Positions 54,920-64,000 are shown, counted from the first letter of the stretch. The stretch: DNA of 64,000 bases from Planctomycetota bacterium (GCA_020853575.1 JADYYP010000057.1:1-64000); one strand, 5' to 3'. The notes: generated by a model not told the origin, from the sequence alone. Made by a program: numbers and translations.

Positions 54920-56617
54920 ATGGCGATGCGAGCGCGAATCGAGACCCGAGCGGCCGTGCGCTGCGCATGGGTCGCGCTGTTCGCGAGCTGCGGCGACGAG
55001 CAGGCCGCGGAGCCCCACGCGCCGTCGTTTCCGACGCTGCACGAGGTCACGGCGAGCGCGGGGATCGACTTCGCGCACGAGCGCGGCGCGACCCCGACAC
55101 GTTTCCTGGTCGAGGCCATGGGCGGCGGCGTCACGGTGCTCGATTTCGACGGCGATGGCCGCCAAGACCTGTACTTCGTCGATTCCGGCGACGTGCCCTT
55201 TGGCCCCGGAGCCAAGCGCGCACCGGCGAACAAGCTCTACCGCAACCTCGGCGGACTGCGCTTCGAGGACGTCACGGCACGTGCCGGCGTCGCGGGCCGC
55301 GGCTACATGATGGGGGCCATTGCCGCCGACTACGACAACGACGGCGATCAGGACCTGTTCATCACCGGCGTGGGCCTCAACCTGCTGTACCGCAACCGCG
55401 GCGACGGCACGTTCGAGGACGCGACGGCGCGCGCGGGCTTGGCCGACGACCAATGGTGCACGGGCGCGACCTTCCTCGACGCCGACCGCGACGGGGACCT
55501 CGACCTGTTCGTGCTGCGCTACGTTGCCTGGGACTTCGCCTCCGAGCGCCCGCAGACCCAGTCCGGCGTCCCGGTCTACCCCGCGCCGGACGTTTTCGAG
55601 CCCATCGCCAATCGCTATTGGCGCAACCGCGGTGACGGCACGTTCGAGGACGCGAGCCAGGCCGCGGGCGTCGCCGAGCTGCTCGGCAAGGGCCTGGGGG
55701 TGCTCGCGAGCGACCTCGACGACGACGGCGACGTCGATCTCTACTGCGCCAACGACACCGAGCGCAACTTCGTGCTCGAGAACCTTGGTGACGGCCGTTT
55801 CCGCGACGTCGGCGTGGTCTCGGGCGCAGCCTACGGCGCGGAGGGGCGCGCGGAGTCGGGCATGGGAGTCGACGGCGGCGATCTCGACGCCGACGGGTTG
55901 ACGGACATCGTCGTGGCCAACTTCCAGCGCGAGCCCAACGCGGTCTATCGCAGCGAGGGTCGCCTGCGCTTCACCGAAGTCTCGGCGGCCTCCGGCACCG
56001 CCGAGGCGGCGATGCAGTCGCTGGGGTTCGGCGTGCGGCTGGCGGACTTCGACTGCGACGGCGAGCTCGATCTGGCGGTCGCCAATGGGCACATCCAGGA
56101 GCGCATCGCGGAGCTCGAGCCCGGCGTGGGCTGGGCCCAAGCGCCCCAGCTGTTCCGCGGCCTGGGCGGCGCGCGCTTCGAGCTCGTGAGCGACCTCCAG
56201 CCCGAGGATTTCCGCCGTCCGCGCGTGGCGCGCGGCTTGGCCTGCGCCGACCTCGACGACGACGGCGATCTCGAGCTGGTCCTCGGCGTACTGGCGGGGC
56301 CGGCCGTGGTGTTCGAGAACCGCGGGGGCCAGGCGCGCAACTGGATCGGCGTGCGTTGCGTGGGCACGCGCGGCGACGCGACGGCGCTGGGGGCGAAAGT
56401 GCTGCTCGAGGCGGGCGGTCGAACGCGCGTGGGCGAGGTGCGCAGCGGAGGCAGCTATCTCTCCCAAAGTGATCTGCGCGTGCACTTCGGCTTGGGGGAC
56501 CTCGAGCGTGTCGAGCGCGTCATCGTGCGCTGGCCCGACGGTCGCACCGACGAAGCCCGCGACGTCCGAGTGCGCAGCTACCTGACCTTCGTCGAAGGCT
56601 CGGGCCTCGCTCGCTGA
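54920..56617 (+). CDS. CRTAC1-like ASPIC/UnbV FG-GAP protein
   Basis: A 565-residue exported propeller protein. The N-terminus has a lipobox-like LFASCG near residue 24. FG-GAP blades with Ca-binding loops follow (DFDGDGRQDLYF, DYDNDGDQDLFI, DADRDGDLDLFV, DLDDDGDVDLYC, DLDADGLTDIVV, DFDCDGELDLAV, DLDDDGDLELVL). The ASPIC/UnbV domain at the C-terminus has NWIGVRCVGTRGDATALGAKV, RVGEVRSGGSYLSQSDLRVHFGLG and VIVRWPDGRTDEARDV. The function is unknown, possibly adhesion or matrix binding. It is the intact counterpart of the broken gene at 22583-26233 and follows a TPR gene by 12 bp. Confidence 0.85.
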   Translation: MAMRARIETRAAVRCAWVALFASCGDEQAAEPHAPSFPTLHEVTASAGIDFAHERGATPTRFLVEAMGGGVTVLDFDGDGRQDLYFVDSGDVPFGPGAKRAPANKLYRNLGGLRFEDVTARAGVAGRGYMMGAIAADYDNDGDQDLFITGVGLNLLYRNRGDGTFEDATARAGLADDQWCTGATFLDADRDGDLDLFVLRYVAWDFASERPQTQSGVPVYPAPDVFEPIANRYWRNRGDGTFEDASQAAGVAELLGKGLGVLASDLDDDGDVDLYCANDTERNFVLENLGDGRFRDVGVVSGAAYGAEGRAESGMGVDGGDLDADGLTDIVVANFQREPNAVYRSEGRLRFTEVSAASGTAEAAMQSLGFGVRLADFDCDGELDLAVANGHIQERIAELEPGVGWAQAPQLFRGLGGARFELVSDLQPEDFRRPRVARGLACADLDDDGDLELVLGVLAGPAVVFENRGGQARNWIGVRCVGTRGDATALGAKVLLEAGGRTRVGEVRSGGSYLSQSDLRVHFGLGDLERVERVIVRWPDGRTDEARDVRVRSYLTFVEGSGLAR

Positions 56618-56849
56618 GGACGTGGGCGCCGCGTGAATAGCGCGCGCAAGAGGCTTGAATCACGCGGCCGCGACCGTGACCATCGTGTCCACGGACGTGC
56701 GACGCGCGGCGCCAACCTGGGCGCGGCCTCCGAGCGATCGTTGCGGCTTGCCTTCGAGCTCTCGAGCGAATGGCGCAGCGACGCACGGTCGAACGAAGAC
56801 GCATTCGCGAGCCGCGCTCCGCATTGCATTTGCCGAGAGGGGACTCCGC

Positions 56850-59579
56850 GTGGCGCGGAACGACGATTCCAACGCAACCGAAGACGCCGGGATGACGACG
56901 CGAGCCATGGGATGGCTGCGCGCGCGCTTGGGGCTTTCGTCGCCGGACGACGGAGCTGAACGAGCACGCCCGAAGGCCGCCCACAAGGCCAGCGACGCGG
57001 CGCCGGCGGCACGCGCGAGCGCCGCGCACATCCAGGAGATCAAGGGCTTGCTCCTGATCGGCCTGTCGCTGTGGCTGTTCGTCGCCATGGCGAGCTACTA
57101 CGCGCCGCCGGACGATCCGCAGGCCGTGGGCCGCAATTGGGGAGGTCGCGTCGGCTACTACTACGCGATGGGCGCGTTTGCCGCGGCCGGCAACGCTGGC
57201 TACTTCCTGTGCGTGATCGGGCTCGCCTGGGGCGTGGTGCTGGTGGCGCGCAAGGAAATGAAATTGCCCGCGCTGCGCCTGTTGTCGGCGCTGTGCTTCG
57301 TGCTCGCGATCGCCTTCGTGGTGCAACTCGCCGTCGACCCGCACGGAGAGGTGCTCTCGAGCGCGCACTCGCCCTACGGCCCCGGCGGATGGTTCGCCGC
57401 GCGCCTGACGCCGGTGCTGATCGAGAAGTTCGGCCACCCGGGGCTGTGGATCTTGATGCCGCTGGTGGCGCTGGTGGCCTTCATGCTCGCCACCGAGATG
57501 GCCTTCTATCCCGCGCTGGCCGCGTTCGGCGCCTGGGCGCGCGAGCGCCGCGAGCAGCGGGGCGAGGGCCTGTTCCGCGCGCTGACGCAGTGGACTGGGC
57601 GTTTGGTGCTCGGACTGTGGGACTTCGTGCGCGGCGCGGGCATCGGCGACACGGCGCGCAGCTTGGTCGAGGCCGAGGCGCTGACGTCGGCGAAGGACGT
57701 CAAGGCCGCGGCCCCGCGCTCGGGCGGACGTCGCCAGCACCCGATCGACGAGGACAACGTCATCGACGACGACGACGATGTCGGCGTCGTGCTACCGCTC
57801 GCCAAGGACGAGCCCCACAAGGCGGCGCGCACCGCGGAAGCCGCGCAGGACGAGGACGACGAGCTCGACCCGGCGGTGCGATTGCCGCGCGAAGGTGGTG
57901 AGCTCGACCTCGACGACGACGGCGACGTGTCGCTCGGATTGGGCGAGGACCCGGAGCACGAGGAGCTTCCTCCCGAGGTGGCCGAGAAGCAGAAGAAGTT
58001 CGCCGAGCGCGCGATCAAGGTCGAGCAGTCGGGGATGATCTTCGAGCCGCCGACTCCGCCGGTGGGCGATTGGAAGTTGCCGCCGATCGAGTTGCTCGAA
58101 GCGCCGGAGCGCGTCAACGCGCTCGACCAGGCCGACATCGAGAACCAAGCGCGCAAGCTGGAGCACGCACTGGCGAGCTTCCGCGTCGAGGCCCACGTCG
58201 TCGGCTCGCAGGTCGGTCCGACGGTGATCTTGTTCGAGCTCGAGGTCTCGCAGGGCACGCGCATGAACAAGGTGACGCAGCTCAGCCAGGAGATCGCCGC
58301 GGCGCTGCGCGCGCAGTCGGTGCGCATCATCGCGCCCATCCCGGGCAAGGCGACGATCGGCATCGAAGTGCCCAACGCACACCGTCGCAAGGTGCGCATG
58401 AGCGAGCTGATCTCGCAGAAGAGCTACGACAAGAAGGCCTACGCGTTGCCGCTGTTCCTGGGCATGGACGCCGAGGGCCAGGGCATCGTCGAAGACCTGG
58501 CCAAGATGCCGCACCTCCTGATCGCCGGCACCACCGGCTCGGGCAAGTCGGTGTGCATCAACACCATCTTGGCGAGCTTCCTGATGACGCGCTCGCCGCA
58601 CGACGTGCAGATGATCCTGGTCGACCCCAAGATGGTCGAGCTGCAGATGTTCGCGAAGATCCCGCACCTGATGCTGCCGACGGTCACCGACATGCGTCAG
58701 GCGACGGCGGTGATCAACTGGATCGTCGAGAAGATGGAGGGGCGCTACGAGCTCTTCCAGCACGCCGGCGTCAAGAACATCAAGGGCTACAACGCGCTGA
58801 GCGAGGACGAGCTCAAGACGCGCATGGGGGACAACTGGAACGAGGAGCGCACCCCGCGCCACGTGCCCTACATCGTGCTCGTGATCGACGAGTTCGCCGA
58901 CTTGATGATGCAGTCGAAGAAGGAAGCCGAGCAGGCGATCACGCGCCTGGCGCAGAAGTCGCGCGCGGTCGGGATCCACGTGATCTTGGCCACGCAACGC
59001 CCCTCGACCGACGTCATCACCGGCGTGATCAAGGGCAACTTGCCGACGCGCATCGCGTTCCAAGTCGCGAGCAAGGTCGACTCGCGCGTGATCCTCGACG
59101 CCCAAGGCGCCGAGAAGCTGCTGGGTGGCGGCGACATGCTCTACAACCCTCCCGCCAGCGCGCGCATCAAGCGCGTGCAGGGCGCCTTGGTCGAGGACCA
59201 CGAGCTGCAGTCGATCGTCGATTTCGTGTGCCAGGACTCGGCGCAGAGCTTCAACCAAGAGCTGGTGCAAGTCGCGACGGGCACGCGCGCGCCCGGCGAG
59301 GGCGGCGAGTCGACGGGCTTCGAGGATGCGCTCAGCGACCCGATGTGGGACGACGCGGTGCGCGTGATCCTCAAGTCCAAGCGCGGCTCCGCCAGCCTGT
59401 TGCAGCGCGCTCTGGGCGTTGGCTACACGCGCGCCTCACGCTTGCTCGACATGATGGGCGAAGCAGGCATCGTCAGCGATCACAAGGGCAGCAAGGCGCG
59501 CGAGGTCTTGATGACCCTGGAGCAATGGGAAGAAATGCACGGAAAGGCTCCGTCGAGTCAGGGAGCGGAAGATGAATGA
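56850..59579 (+). CDS. ftsK: DNA translocase FtsK/SpoIIIE
   Basis: A 909-residue septal DNA pump that moves chromosome termini and activates XerCD recombination at dif. About four transmembrane helices lie in the first 240 residues (LLLIGLSLWLFVAMA, YFLCVIGLAWGVVLVA, LWILMPLVALVAFMLA). An acidic linker follows, then the motor with FELEVSQGTRMNKV, Walker A GTTGSGKSVCI, Walker B IVLVIDEFADLMM, and LATQRPSTDVITGVIKGNLPTRIAFQV. The C-terminal gamma winged helix has SKRGSASLLQRALGVGYTRASRLLD. GTG 56850 is preferred because AGAGGGG lies 7 nt upstream; ATG 56892 is the alternative. The stop overlaps the next gene by 8 bp. Confidence 0.95.
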   Translation: MARNDDSNATEDAGMTTRAMGWLRARLGLSSPDDGAERARPKAAHKASDAAPAARASAAHIQEIKGLLLIGLSLWLFVAMASYYAPPDDPQAVGRNWGGRVGYYYAMGAFAAAGNAGYFLCVIGLAWGVVLVARKEMKLPALRLLSALCFVLAIAFVVQLAVDPHGEVLSSAHSPYGPGGWFAARLTPVLIEKFGHPGLWILMPLVALVAFMLATEMAFYPALAAFGAWARERREQRGEGLFRALTQWTGRLVLGLWDFVRGAGIGDTARSLVEAEALTSAKDVKAAAPRSGGRRQHPIDEDNVIDDDDDVGVVLPLAKDEPHKAARTAEAAQDEDDELDPAVRLPREGGELDLDDDGDVSLGLGEDPEHEELPPEVAEKQKKFAERAIKVEQSGMIFEPPTPPVGDWKLPPIELLEAPERVNALDQADIENQARKLEHALASFRVEAHVVGSQVGPTVILFELEVSQGTRMNKVTQLSQEIAAALRAQSVRIIAPIPGKATIGIEVPNAHRRKVRMSELISQKSYDKKAYALPLFLGMDAEGQGIVEDLAKMPHLLIAGTTGSGKSVCINTILASFLMTRSPHDVQMILVDPKMVELQMFAKIPHLMLPTVTDMRQATAVINWIVEKMEGRYELFQHAGVKNIKGYNALSEDELKTRMGDNWNEERTPRHVPYIVLVIDEFADLMMQSKKEAEQAITRLAQKSRAVGIHVILATQRPSTDVITGVIKGNLPTRIAFQVASKVDSRVILDAQGAEKLLGGGDMLYNPPASARIKRVQGALVEDHELQSIVDFVCQDSAQSFNQELVQVATGTRAPGEGGESTGFEDALSDPMWDDAVRVILKSKRGSASLLQRALGVGYTRASRLLDMMGEAGIVSDHKGSKAREVLMTLEQWEEMHGKAPSSQGAEDE

Positions 59580-61881
59580 CATGTCGGCACGCCGCAATTA
59601 CGGGCGCGATGCGCTCGGCATCCTCCTGTGCTTCGTCGGCCTGTTCAGCGCAGTGATGCTGTTCATGTCGATGGTCAAGCCGGTCGAGGGCAGCTCGGGA
59701 GGGTTGACCGCGTTCTACATGGGCGTGGCGGAGTTCATCGGCCCGCTGGCCGGCATCTTCGCCGCGCTCGGCATGGTGGCCGTCGGTGCGCGCCTGTGGC
59801 TCAAGGGCGTCGACCTGGTCGTGCTGCGCCACATGGGCGGGCTGGTGCTGACGACCTTCACCCTGTCGATCCTGGTCGGCACCTTGGTGCCCGATCTCGC
59901 CGGCGACTTCGGCGCGGGCATCGCGTGGAAGGTGGCCGCGAAGTTCCACCGCATCATCGCGGTGGCCGTCGGTGTTGCATTGGTGCTCTTGCCGGCGTGG
60001 TTCCTGTGGCTGCGGCCGACCGAGCGCGCGCGCGATCGCGCGGATTCCAAGAGCGTTGACCCGAAAGTCACGCCGCCTTCGGATGCGGACGGCGTCACGG
60101 CCGCCGAAGCCGAGGCGTTGTTGCCCAGAGCCGCACCCGCGGCACCCAAGAAGGCCACCGAAGTCGCCCCCGCGGCTTCGCGCGCCGCAGTTCCGACCGC
60201 CCAAGAACCCGTTCCCCCGCGTCCGCCCGTCGCTTCTCCCTATCCGCCCGATGTGCGCCGTTTCGGCGGCATCCCCGAGGGCGCGCGCCCGCTCGAGAGT
60301 CCCTATGCGAAGCCCGCACGAGATCCGCGTGACGCTGCAGCCCTGCAGCGCGAATCAGGCAGCGCCCTCGCACGCGAACAGCACCGACCTGCTGACGCAG
60401 CTGTGGGTTCAGTCGGCGCCGCTCCCGCACAGCGCGTTGCCCGACCTGACGAAGCCCTGCGCGACGGCGATTCCGATGACGTCTTTGCACGTCCGAGCAC
60501 GCCCGCGCCGCACACCCGACAACCCGAGCCGCTGAAGGCCGTCGCGCAGGACGAGCTCGCGTCCGCCGCGCCGGCGGAAGAGCTCGAGCCGCGCGAGGAA
60601 GTCGAAGCCCTCGCCGCGGAACACGCTGAAGAAGCGTCGCAGGCCTCGGCGCTTTCCGTGGAGGCCGCGCCCGAGGGTCCGAGCTCCGCGCAACCCTACT
60701 CGCGCACGCCTCCGCCGCCGAGCTGGGAGCAGCCCTCGATGTTCGAGGAGCCGGTCGACGCCTACGGCACGCCGCTGTCGTTGGTCGAAGCCCTGCGCAA
60801 GGAAGCGCCAGCGTCCTCTGCGTCCGCGCCGAGCGCCGCGACCGAGATCCAGCCTGAGCCGATGGCGACCCGCGCGGCCGAAGGTGCCCCCGTCGACCTC
60901 GCTTCCGTCGACCTCGACGACGACGCCGACATCGCGAGCGTGCGGCCGCTGCCGCTGGAGCGCGAGACCCCGCGCGCGACGCTCGACGCGCCCCTGCCCG
61001 CTGCACCGACGTTGTTCGAAAGCGTCGTGGCCGACGAAATCGAGACCCAGGCTCCGCTCGATCTGCCCGTAGCACAGCTCGCGCACGAGCCCCAGATCGC
61101 GGCCGAGCCCGCGGCCAGCGACGACGCCCCGCTAGCGTTTTCCGCGCCTGTCGCCGAGGAGCATCACGCGCCCGTGATCCGCGGCCTGTTCGACGACCTG
61201 CCTGCAGCTCCGCCGCCGGCGAACGCCGCCTCGGCGCCTCAGGTGCCGGCGCAGCTCGAGCGCGAAGACGTTCCATTCGGGGCGGAGCTCGAAGACGACG
61301 GCGAGTTCGACGAGGCTCGGTCCGAACGCGACGAGTCCGACGACGAATCCGACGACGATCCGGCGCTCGAGGAGCAGGGCGAGGAGCTGGAGCGCGAGCT
61401 CGACGAGTCGACCGAGGAGCAGCTCGATGGTGAGCTGCGCTTCGACTTGACCCCCGAGGCGAGCGCCGACGAGGAGCCTGCGGAACCCGCGACGCCCTTG
61501 TTCACCGAGGCGGCGGCCGAGGACACCGGCGCGGCGCGCGAAGAAGAAGCACCGCTGCCCGGCACCGCGACGTCGAGCGAGCCGGAGCCCGTCGCCGAGC
61601 TCAGCGAGATCGTGCTAGAGCCGCAGCCGGCGCCGAAGTCGCGCTCCACGCGCAAGCCCGCGGTGTCCGACCCGGTGTTCAAGGCGGGCCTGCTGTTCGT
61701 CGAGCGCAATCGCGTGGCGGTGTCGATGCTGCAGCGCGAGTTCCAGATGGACTTCAAGCAGGCCACCGACGTGCTCGACCAACTCCAGGCCGCCGGCTTG
61801 ATCGGCCCGTACCTGGGCGGTCAGCGCCGCGACATCTTGATGACCGCCGATCAGTGGCGCGAGACCGCGGGCGCGCCTTAG
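59572..61881 (+). CDS. FtsK-like protein lacking the motor: membrane domain plus gamma domain
   Basis: A 769-residue protein made of three parts. Four transmembrane helices fill residues 14-150 (ALGILLCFVGLFSAVMLFM, VLTTFTLSILVGTLVPDL, IIAVAVGVALVLLPAWF). A roughly 540-residue Pro/Ala/Glu-rich, acidic linker follows. A C-terminal winged helix comes last (from DPVFKAGLLFVERNRVAVSM to QRREF-like LQREFQMDFKQATDVLDQL, ending QRRDILMTADQW). This last part matches the FtsK gamma domain of the adjacent ftsK (DPMWDDAVRVIL, ASRLLDMMGEAGIV, KAREVLMTLEQW). No Walker A, Walker B or other RecA-type motor motif was found. The ATG 59572 overlaps the ftsK stop by 8 bp and has GGGAG 6 nt upstream. It may bind the same DNA signals while anchored at the membrane. 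The name is mine; I know of no described family. Confidence 0.8.
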   Translation: MNDMSARRNYGRDALGILLCFVGLFSAVMLFMSMVKPVEGSSGGLTAFYMGVAEFIGPLAGIFAALGMVAVGARLWLKGVDLVVLRHMGGLVLTTFTLSILVGTLVPDLAGDFGAGIAWKVAAKFHRIIAVAVGVALVLLPAWFLWLRPTERARDRADSKSVDPKVTPPSDADGVTAAEAEALLPRAAPAAPKKATEVAPAASRAAVPTAQEPVPPRPPVASPYPPDVRRFGGIPEGARPLESPYAKPARDPRDAAALQRESGSALAREQHRPADAAVGSVGAAPAQRVARPDEALRDGDSDDVFARPSTPAPHTRQPEPLKAVAQDELASAAPAEELEPREEVEALAAEHAEEASQASALSVEAAPEGPSSAQPYSRTPPPPSWEQPSMFEEPVDAYGTPLSLVEALRKEAPASSASAPSAATEIQPEPMATRAAEGAPVDLASVDLDDDADIASVRPLPLERETPRATLDAPLPAAPTLFESVVADEIETQAPLDLPVAQLAHEPQIAAEPAASDDAPLAFSAPVAEEHHAPVIRGLFDDLPAAPPPANAASAPQVPAQLEREDVPFGAELEDDGEFDEARSERDESDDESDDDPALEEQGEELERELDESTEEQLDGELRFDLTPEASADEEPAEPATPLFTEAAAEDTGAAREEEAPLPGTATSSEPEPVAELSEIVLEPQPAPKSRSTRKPAVSDPVFKAGLLFVERNRVAVSMLQREFQMDFKQATDVLDQLQAAGLIGPYLGGQRRDILMTADQWRETAGAP

Positions 61882-61909
61882 CGCGGGCCACCGAGCTCGA
61901 GGAGCATCG

Positions 61910-61943
61910 CAGCGGGCGCGCTCGACAGCGGGCGCGCCCGCTG
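61910..61943. terminator. Hairpin between convergent genes
   Basis: CAGCGGGCGCG at 61910-61920 can pair with CGCGCCCGCTG at 61933-61943. The latter is also half of a perfect 18-bp palindrome (61926-61943). The stem lies between the motor-less FtsK-like gene and the HEAT-repeat gene, which converge. It has no U-tract. Confidence 0.5.
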
Positions 61944-61960
61944 TGTTCGAGAGGCGACCT

Positions 61961-63349
61961 TCAGAGCTTGAGCAGGCGCCGGCACTCGCTCGGATCGTCG
62001 GGCAGCGTGCGCGCGAGCAAGGCCTCGAGCGCGCCGCGGGCCTTCGCGCGCACCTCGCCGTCCGAATCCTCGAGCGCGGTGAGCAGCGCCGGCGCGGCCG
62101 AGCGCATGCCGAGCGCGTGCAGCGTGTCGCACGCTCGACGGCGCACGAGCACGTCGCCATCGGAGAGCAAGGGTGTGACGTGATCGGTGATCTCGTCGCG
62201 ATAGATGGCCACGCGTCCGAGCTCCTCGAGCGCCAGCATGCGCTCCAGGCGCTGGCCGTCGCGCAGATCCACGAACAAGCCGTGCGCGCGTTCGTCCCAC
62301 CACGCCTGCATCTCGCGGAACCAGCGCGACCAGGCCTCGGCGCGCGGCGGAAGGTTGAGGCGTGAGCAACGCTTGAGAGCCCACAGTGCGTTCTCGCGCA
62401 CGGTCAGCTCGGTGCTTTCGAGCAGCTCGATCAAGCGCGGAATCGAGTTCTCGTTCTCGATCTCGCCCAGGGCCCGGCAGGCTGCGGCGCACAGCTGAGG
62501 TGCGGTCGAGTCGAGCAATGGTTCGAGCACCCTTCCGAGCTCCTCGCGCACCTCCGGCTCCAGCGGCGGCCCGAGCAGGCGACACTGCGCCACGGTGACG
62601 TCGACCAGATCCTCGCGGAACGTCAGCAGCCTGGCGAAGGTCTCTTGGCCGCGCGGATCGCGCGTATCGCCGATGGCGAACACGAACGGGCGGTGCAGCT
62701 CCGGCGGAGCGCGCAGCACGAGCCCCGAGAGTCCGCTGAAGCCCGCCGGATTGCGCACGAGGATCTTGGTCACGGCGGCGCGGAAGGCTTCTTCGCACTT
62801 GGCCGGCAACTTGGTTTCGCGTTCGACGTGCGCCAACTGAACGGCGCGCGCCAACTCGGGAACGTCTCCGACCGCGGAGTACACCCACAGGCCCGCGACG
62901 CGCGCGACGGCGCTCGGCTGTGCCGCGAGCCGGAGCTCGGCGGAATGCAGGGTGCGCGCAGCGTGGAAGCTCGAAAGCGTCGCGAGCAGGATCTCGCGCT
63001 GCTCGATGCTCAGCGTTTGATGGGTCTCGTCGGGCTGAACGGGTGGGACCTCGTGCGCGAACAGCACGTCGAGCAAGGGCTCGATCACGTCCGGGCCCAG
63101 GCCGCGCAGCTCGGCGGCGAAGACCTCCGCGCCCAGCGCACGGTCCTTGCGCGCGCGCCGCAGGATCTCGAAGGCCTTGGCGCGCTCGGGGGTCGAGTCG
63201 ATCGGTCGCGCGACGGGCGCCGGCTGCGGCGTTTCGGGTGAAGGCAAAGGATCCTGAGGCGTGGCCCAAACGAGCGAGCCTGCCGCGACGCACGAGAGCG
63301 CCCGCAGCAGACTCGACCAAGAGCCTCGGATCCGCGGACCCTCAGTCAC
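61961..63349 (-). CDS. Exported HEAT-repeat protein
   Basis: A 462-residue protein with a likely signal peptide (core LLRALSCVAAGSLVWA). Many HEAT-like helical pairs follow (VREELGRVLEPLLDSTAPQL, AACRALGEIENENSIPRLIE, TVRENALWALKRCSRLN, VLVRRRACDTLHALGMRSAA, EVRAKARGALEALLART). It acts as a protein-binding scaffold in the periplasm, with partner unknown. The start is GTG 63349, whose GTGACTGA overlaps the stop of the preceding gene, so the two are coupled. No catalytic motif was seen. Confidence 0.75.
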   Translation of the reverse strand: MTEGPRIRGSWSSLLRALSCVAAGSLVWATPQDPLPSPETPQPAPVARPIDSTPERAKAFEILRRARKDRALGAEVFAAELRGLGPDVIEPLLDVLFAHEVPPVQPDETHQTLSIEQREILLATLSSFHAARTLHSAELRLAAQPSAVARVAGLWVYSAVGDVPELARAVQLAHVERETKLPAKCEEAFRAAVTKILVRNPAGFSGLSGLVLRAPPELHRPFVFAIGDTRDPRGQETFARLLTFREDLVDVTVAQCRLLGPPLEPEVREELGRVLEPLLDSTAPQLCAAACRALGEIENENSIPRLIELLESTELTVRENALWALKRCSRLNLPPRAEAWSRWFREMQAWWDERAHGLFVDLRDGQRLERMLALEELGRVAIYRDEITDHVTPLLSDGDVLVRRRACDTLHALGMRSAAPALLTALEDSDGEVRAKARGALEALLARTLPDDPSECRRLLKL

Positions 63350-64000
63350 ACGCCACCTTGCGGCAGGCCACCTTCTGCCACTCGAACGTCAGCGAGCCCA
63401 TGTCCGCCGCCAGGTCCTCGTCGAAGTGGATGAAGCCGTTGCTGTCGAGGTCGACCTGGCGCGCGATCAACGACCCGAACAGCTCGAAATTGCTGTCGAT
63501 GTTCACCAGCGCGTTGGGCGCGTACAGCGCTCCCCACATCTTGGTGTTGGAGGCGAAGTCGATCGTGTCGAGCACGATCGCGACGTCCGGGTCGGCGATG
63601 TTGTCGCTGACCAAGTTCACCCGCAGGTCACCGGGGTAGTAGCGCGTCGAGTACAGCTGCGAGTTGGAGTTCAGCACGAAGTTGTCGATGACGTACAAGT
63701 TCACGGGGCCGCTCGTGGGGTCGACCACGAACGAAGCCCCCGCGCGCAGCGTGAAGTTGTTGACGACGATGTTCGACGGTCCGGTGAGCGTGACCGTCTT
63801 GTTGTTGTTGCAGATGAAGTTCGGCCAGTAGTAGTCGCCCGCGGCGATCGTGGTGTTGGCCGTGATCGTCTTGTTGCCCGCGCTGGCGTAGGCCGGCACG
63901 ACGATGGGATCGAGCGCCATCGGCTCGGACGCCGGCGTGGTCGAGCCGGTGACGAAGGCGTTGACCAGGATGCTGATCGTCGACTCGTGCCCGCAGGCCG
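63342..64000 (-). CDS. Pilus-type DUF7305-like protein, 5' end outside window
   Basis: The frame is open to the right edge of the window, so the N-terminus is missing; 219 residues are visible. It has repeated beta strands rich in Asn (FICNNNKTVTLTG, NIVVNNFTLRAG, VIDNFVLNSNSQL). The motif WGALYAPNALVNIDSNFELF followed by GSLIARQVDLDSNGFIHFDE is typical of the DUF7305 domain of PilX-type and related surface proteins. The C-terminus ends with paired cysteines (KVACRKVACD). The function is probably in a pilus or adhesive surface structure, but this is inferred. Its stop overlaps the GTG of the HEAT-repeat gene by 8 bp. Confidence 0.6.
   Translation of the reverse strand, partial: ACGHESTISILVNAFVTGSTTPASEPMALDPIVVPAYASAGNKTITANTTIAAGDYYWPNFICNNNKTVTLTGPSNIVVNNFTLRAGASFVVDPTSGPVNLYVIDNFVLNSNSQLYSTRYYPGDLRVNLVSDNIADPDVAIVLDTIDFASNTKMWGALYAPNALVNIDSNFELFGSLIARQVDLDSNGFIHFDEDLAADMGSLTFEWQKVACRKVACD

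Overview
The window is about 70% GC, densely coded on both strands, and looks like a chromosomal segment of a Planctomycetota bacterium. The evidence is indirect: no rRNA or other phylogenetic marker is present beyond housekeeping genes. It includes many secreted proteins of planctomycete type (two ASPIC/UnbV-FG-GAP proteins, carboxypeptidase-regulatory-like proteins, a GH116 enzyme carrying an inserted planctomycete-style binding module, HEAT/TPR proteins). It also includes a roughly 140-residue C-terminal domain (YCT...GC) on two secreted proteins. From memory, that domain resembles proteins of the high-GC Poly30/Pla163 planctomycete group. No phage, insertion sequence, integrase or CRISPR array was seen.

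Layout. 0.1-8.1 kb: two secreted proteins sharing the YCT C-terminal domain, a frameshifted secreted protein, a nucleoside-permease-like MFS transporter and a BNR/sialidase-like enzyme. 8.4-22.4 kb: RNase HI, then genes for deoxy-sugar and glycan metabolism (L-rhamnose-type mutarotase, GH95 enzyme, M60 enhancin-like peptidase with a Tat-exported LigB-type dioxygenase, RbsD/FucU-like protein, GH116 enzyme, TonB-dependent receptor). Together these suggest scavenging of fucosylated, perhaps sialylated, glycoproteins. 22.6-31 kb: a FG-GAP/UnbV/TlpA/TPR protein broken by an in-frame TGA, a lipoprotein peroxidase diverging from an XdhC-type gene, a secreted repeat protein, and an ECF-like sigma factor overlapping a secreted helical-repeat gene.

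31-44 kb: a 14-bp tandem repeat, UDP-glucose dehydrogenase, tRNA-Val(UAC), a THUMP-like methyltransferase and an NtrC-like regulator whose ATPase motifs are degenerate. Next comes a leftward run of six genes ending in cysteine desulfurase, ThiI and a GT-C-like membrane glycosyltransferase. The first gene of that run has its signal peptide cut off by tandem in-frame TGA codons.

44.5-48.8 kb: a compact rightward housekeeping cluster (aroF-tpiA-secG-pyrE-yicC-gmk) behind a good sigma70-like promoter. 48.8-56.6 kb: a large hybrid histidine kinase, separate coaC and coaB genes, and a TPR protein next to an intact UnbV/FG-GAP protein. 56.8-61.9 kb: ftsK followed, with an 8-bp overlap, by a second FtsK-like protein that keeps the membrane and gamma DNA-binding domains but has no motor. 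This is the most striking gene arrangement in the window. 62-64 kb: a HEAT-repeat protein and a pilus-type adhesin-like fragment running off the end.

Several starts are GTG or TTG, and stop/start overlaps (ATGA, TGATG, TTGA, GTGACTGA) are common, which points to extensive translational coupling.
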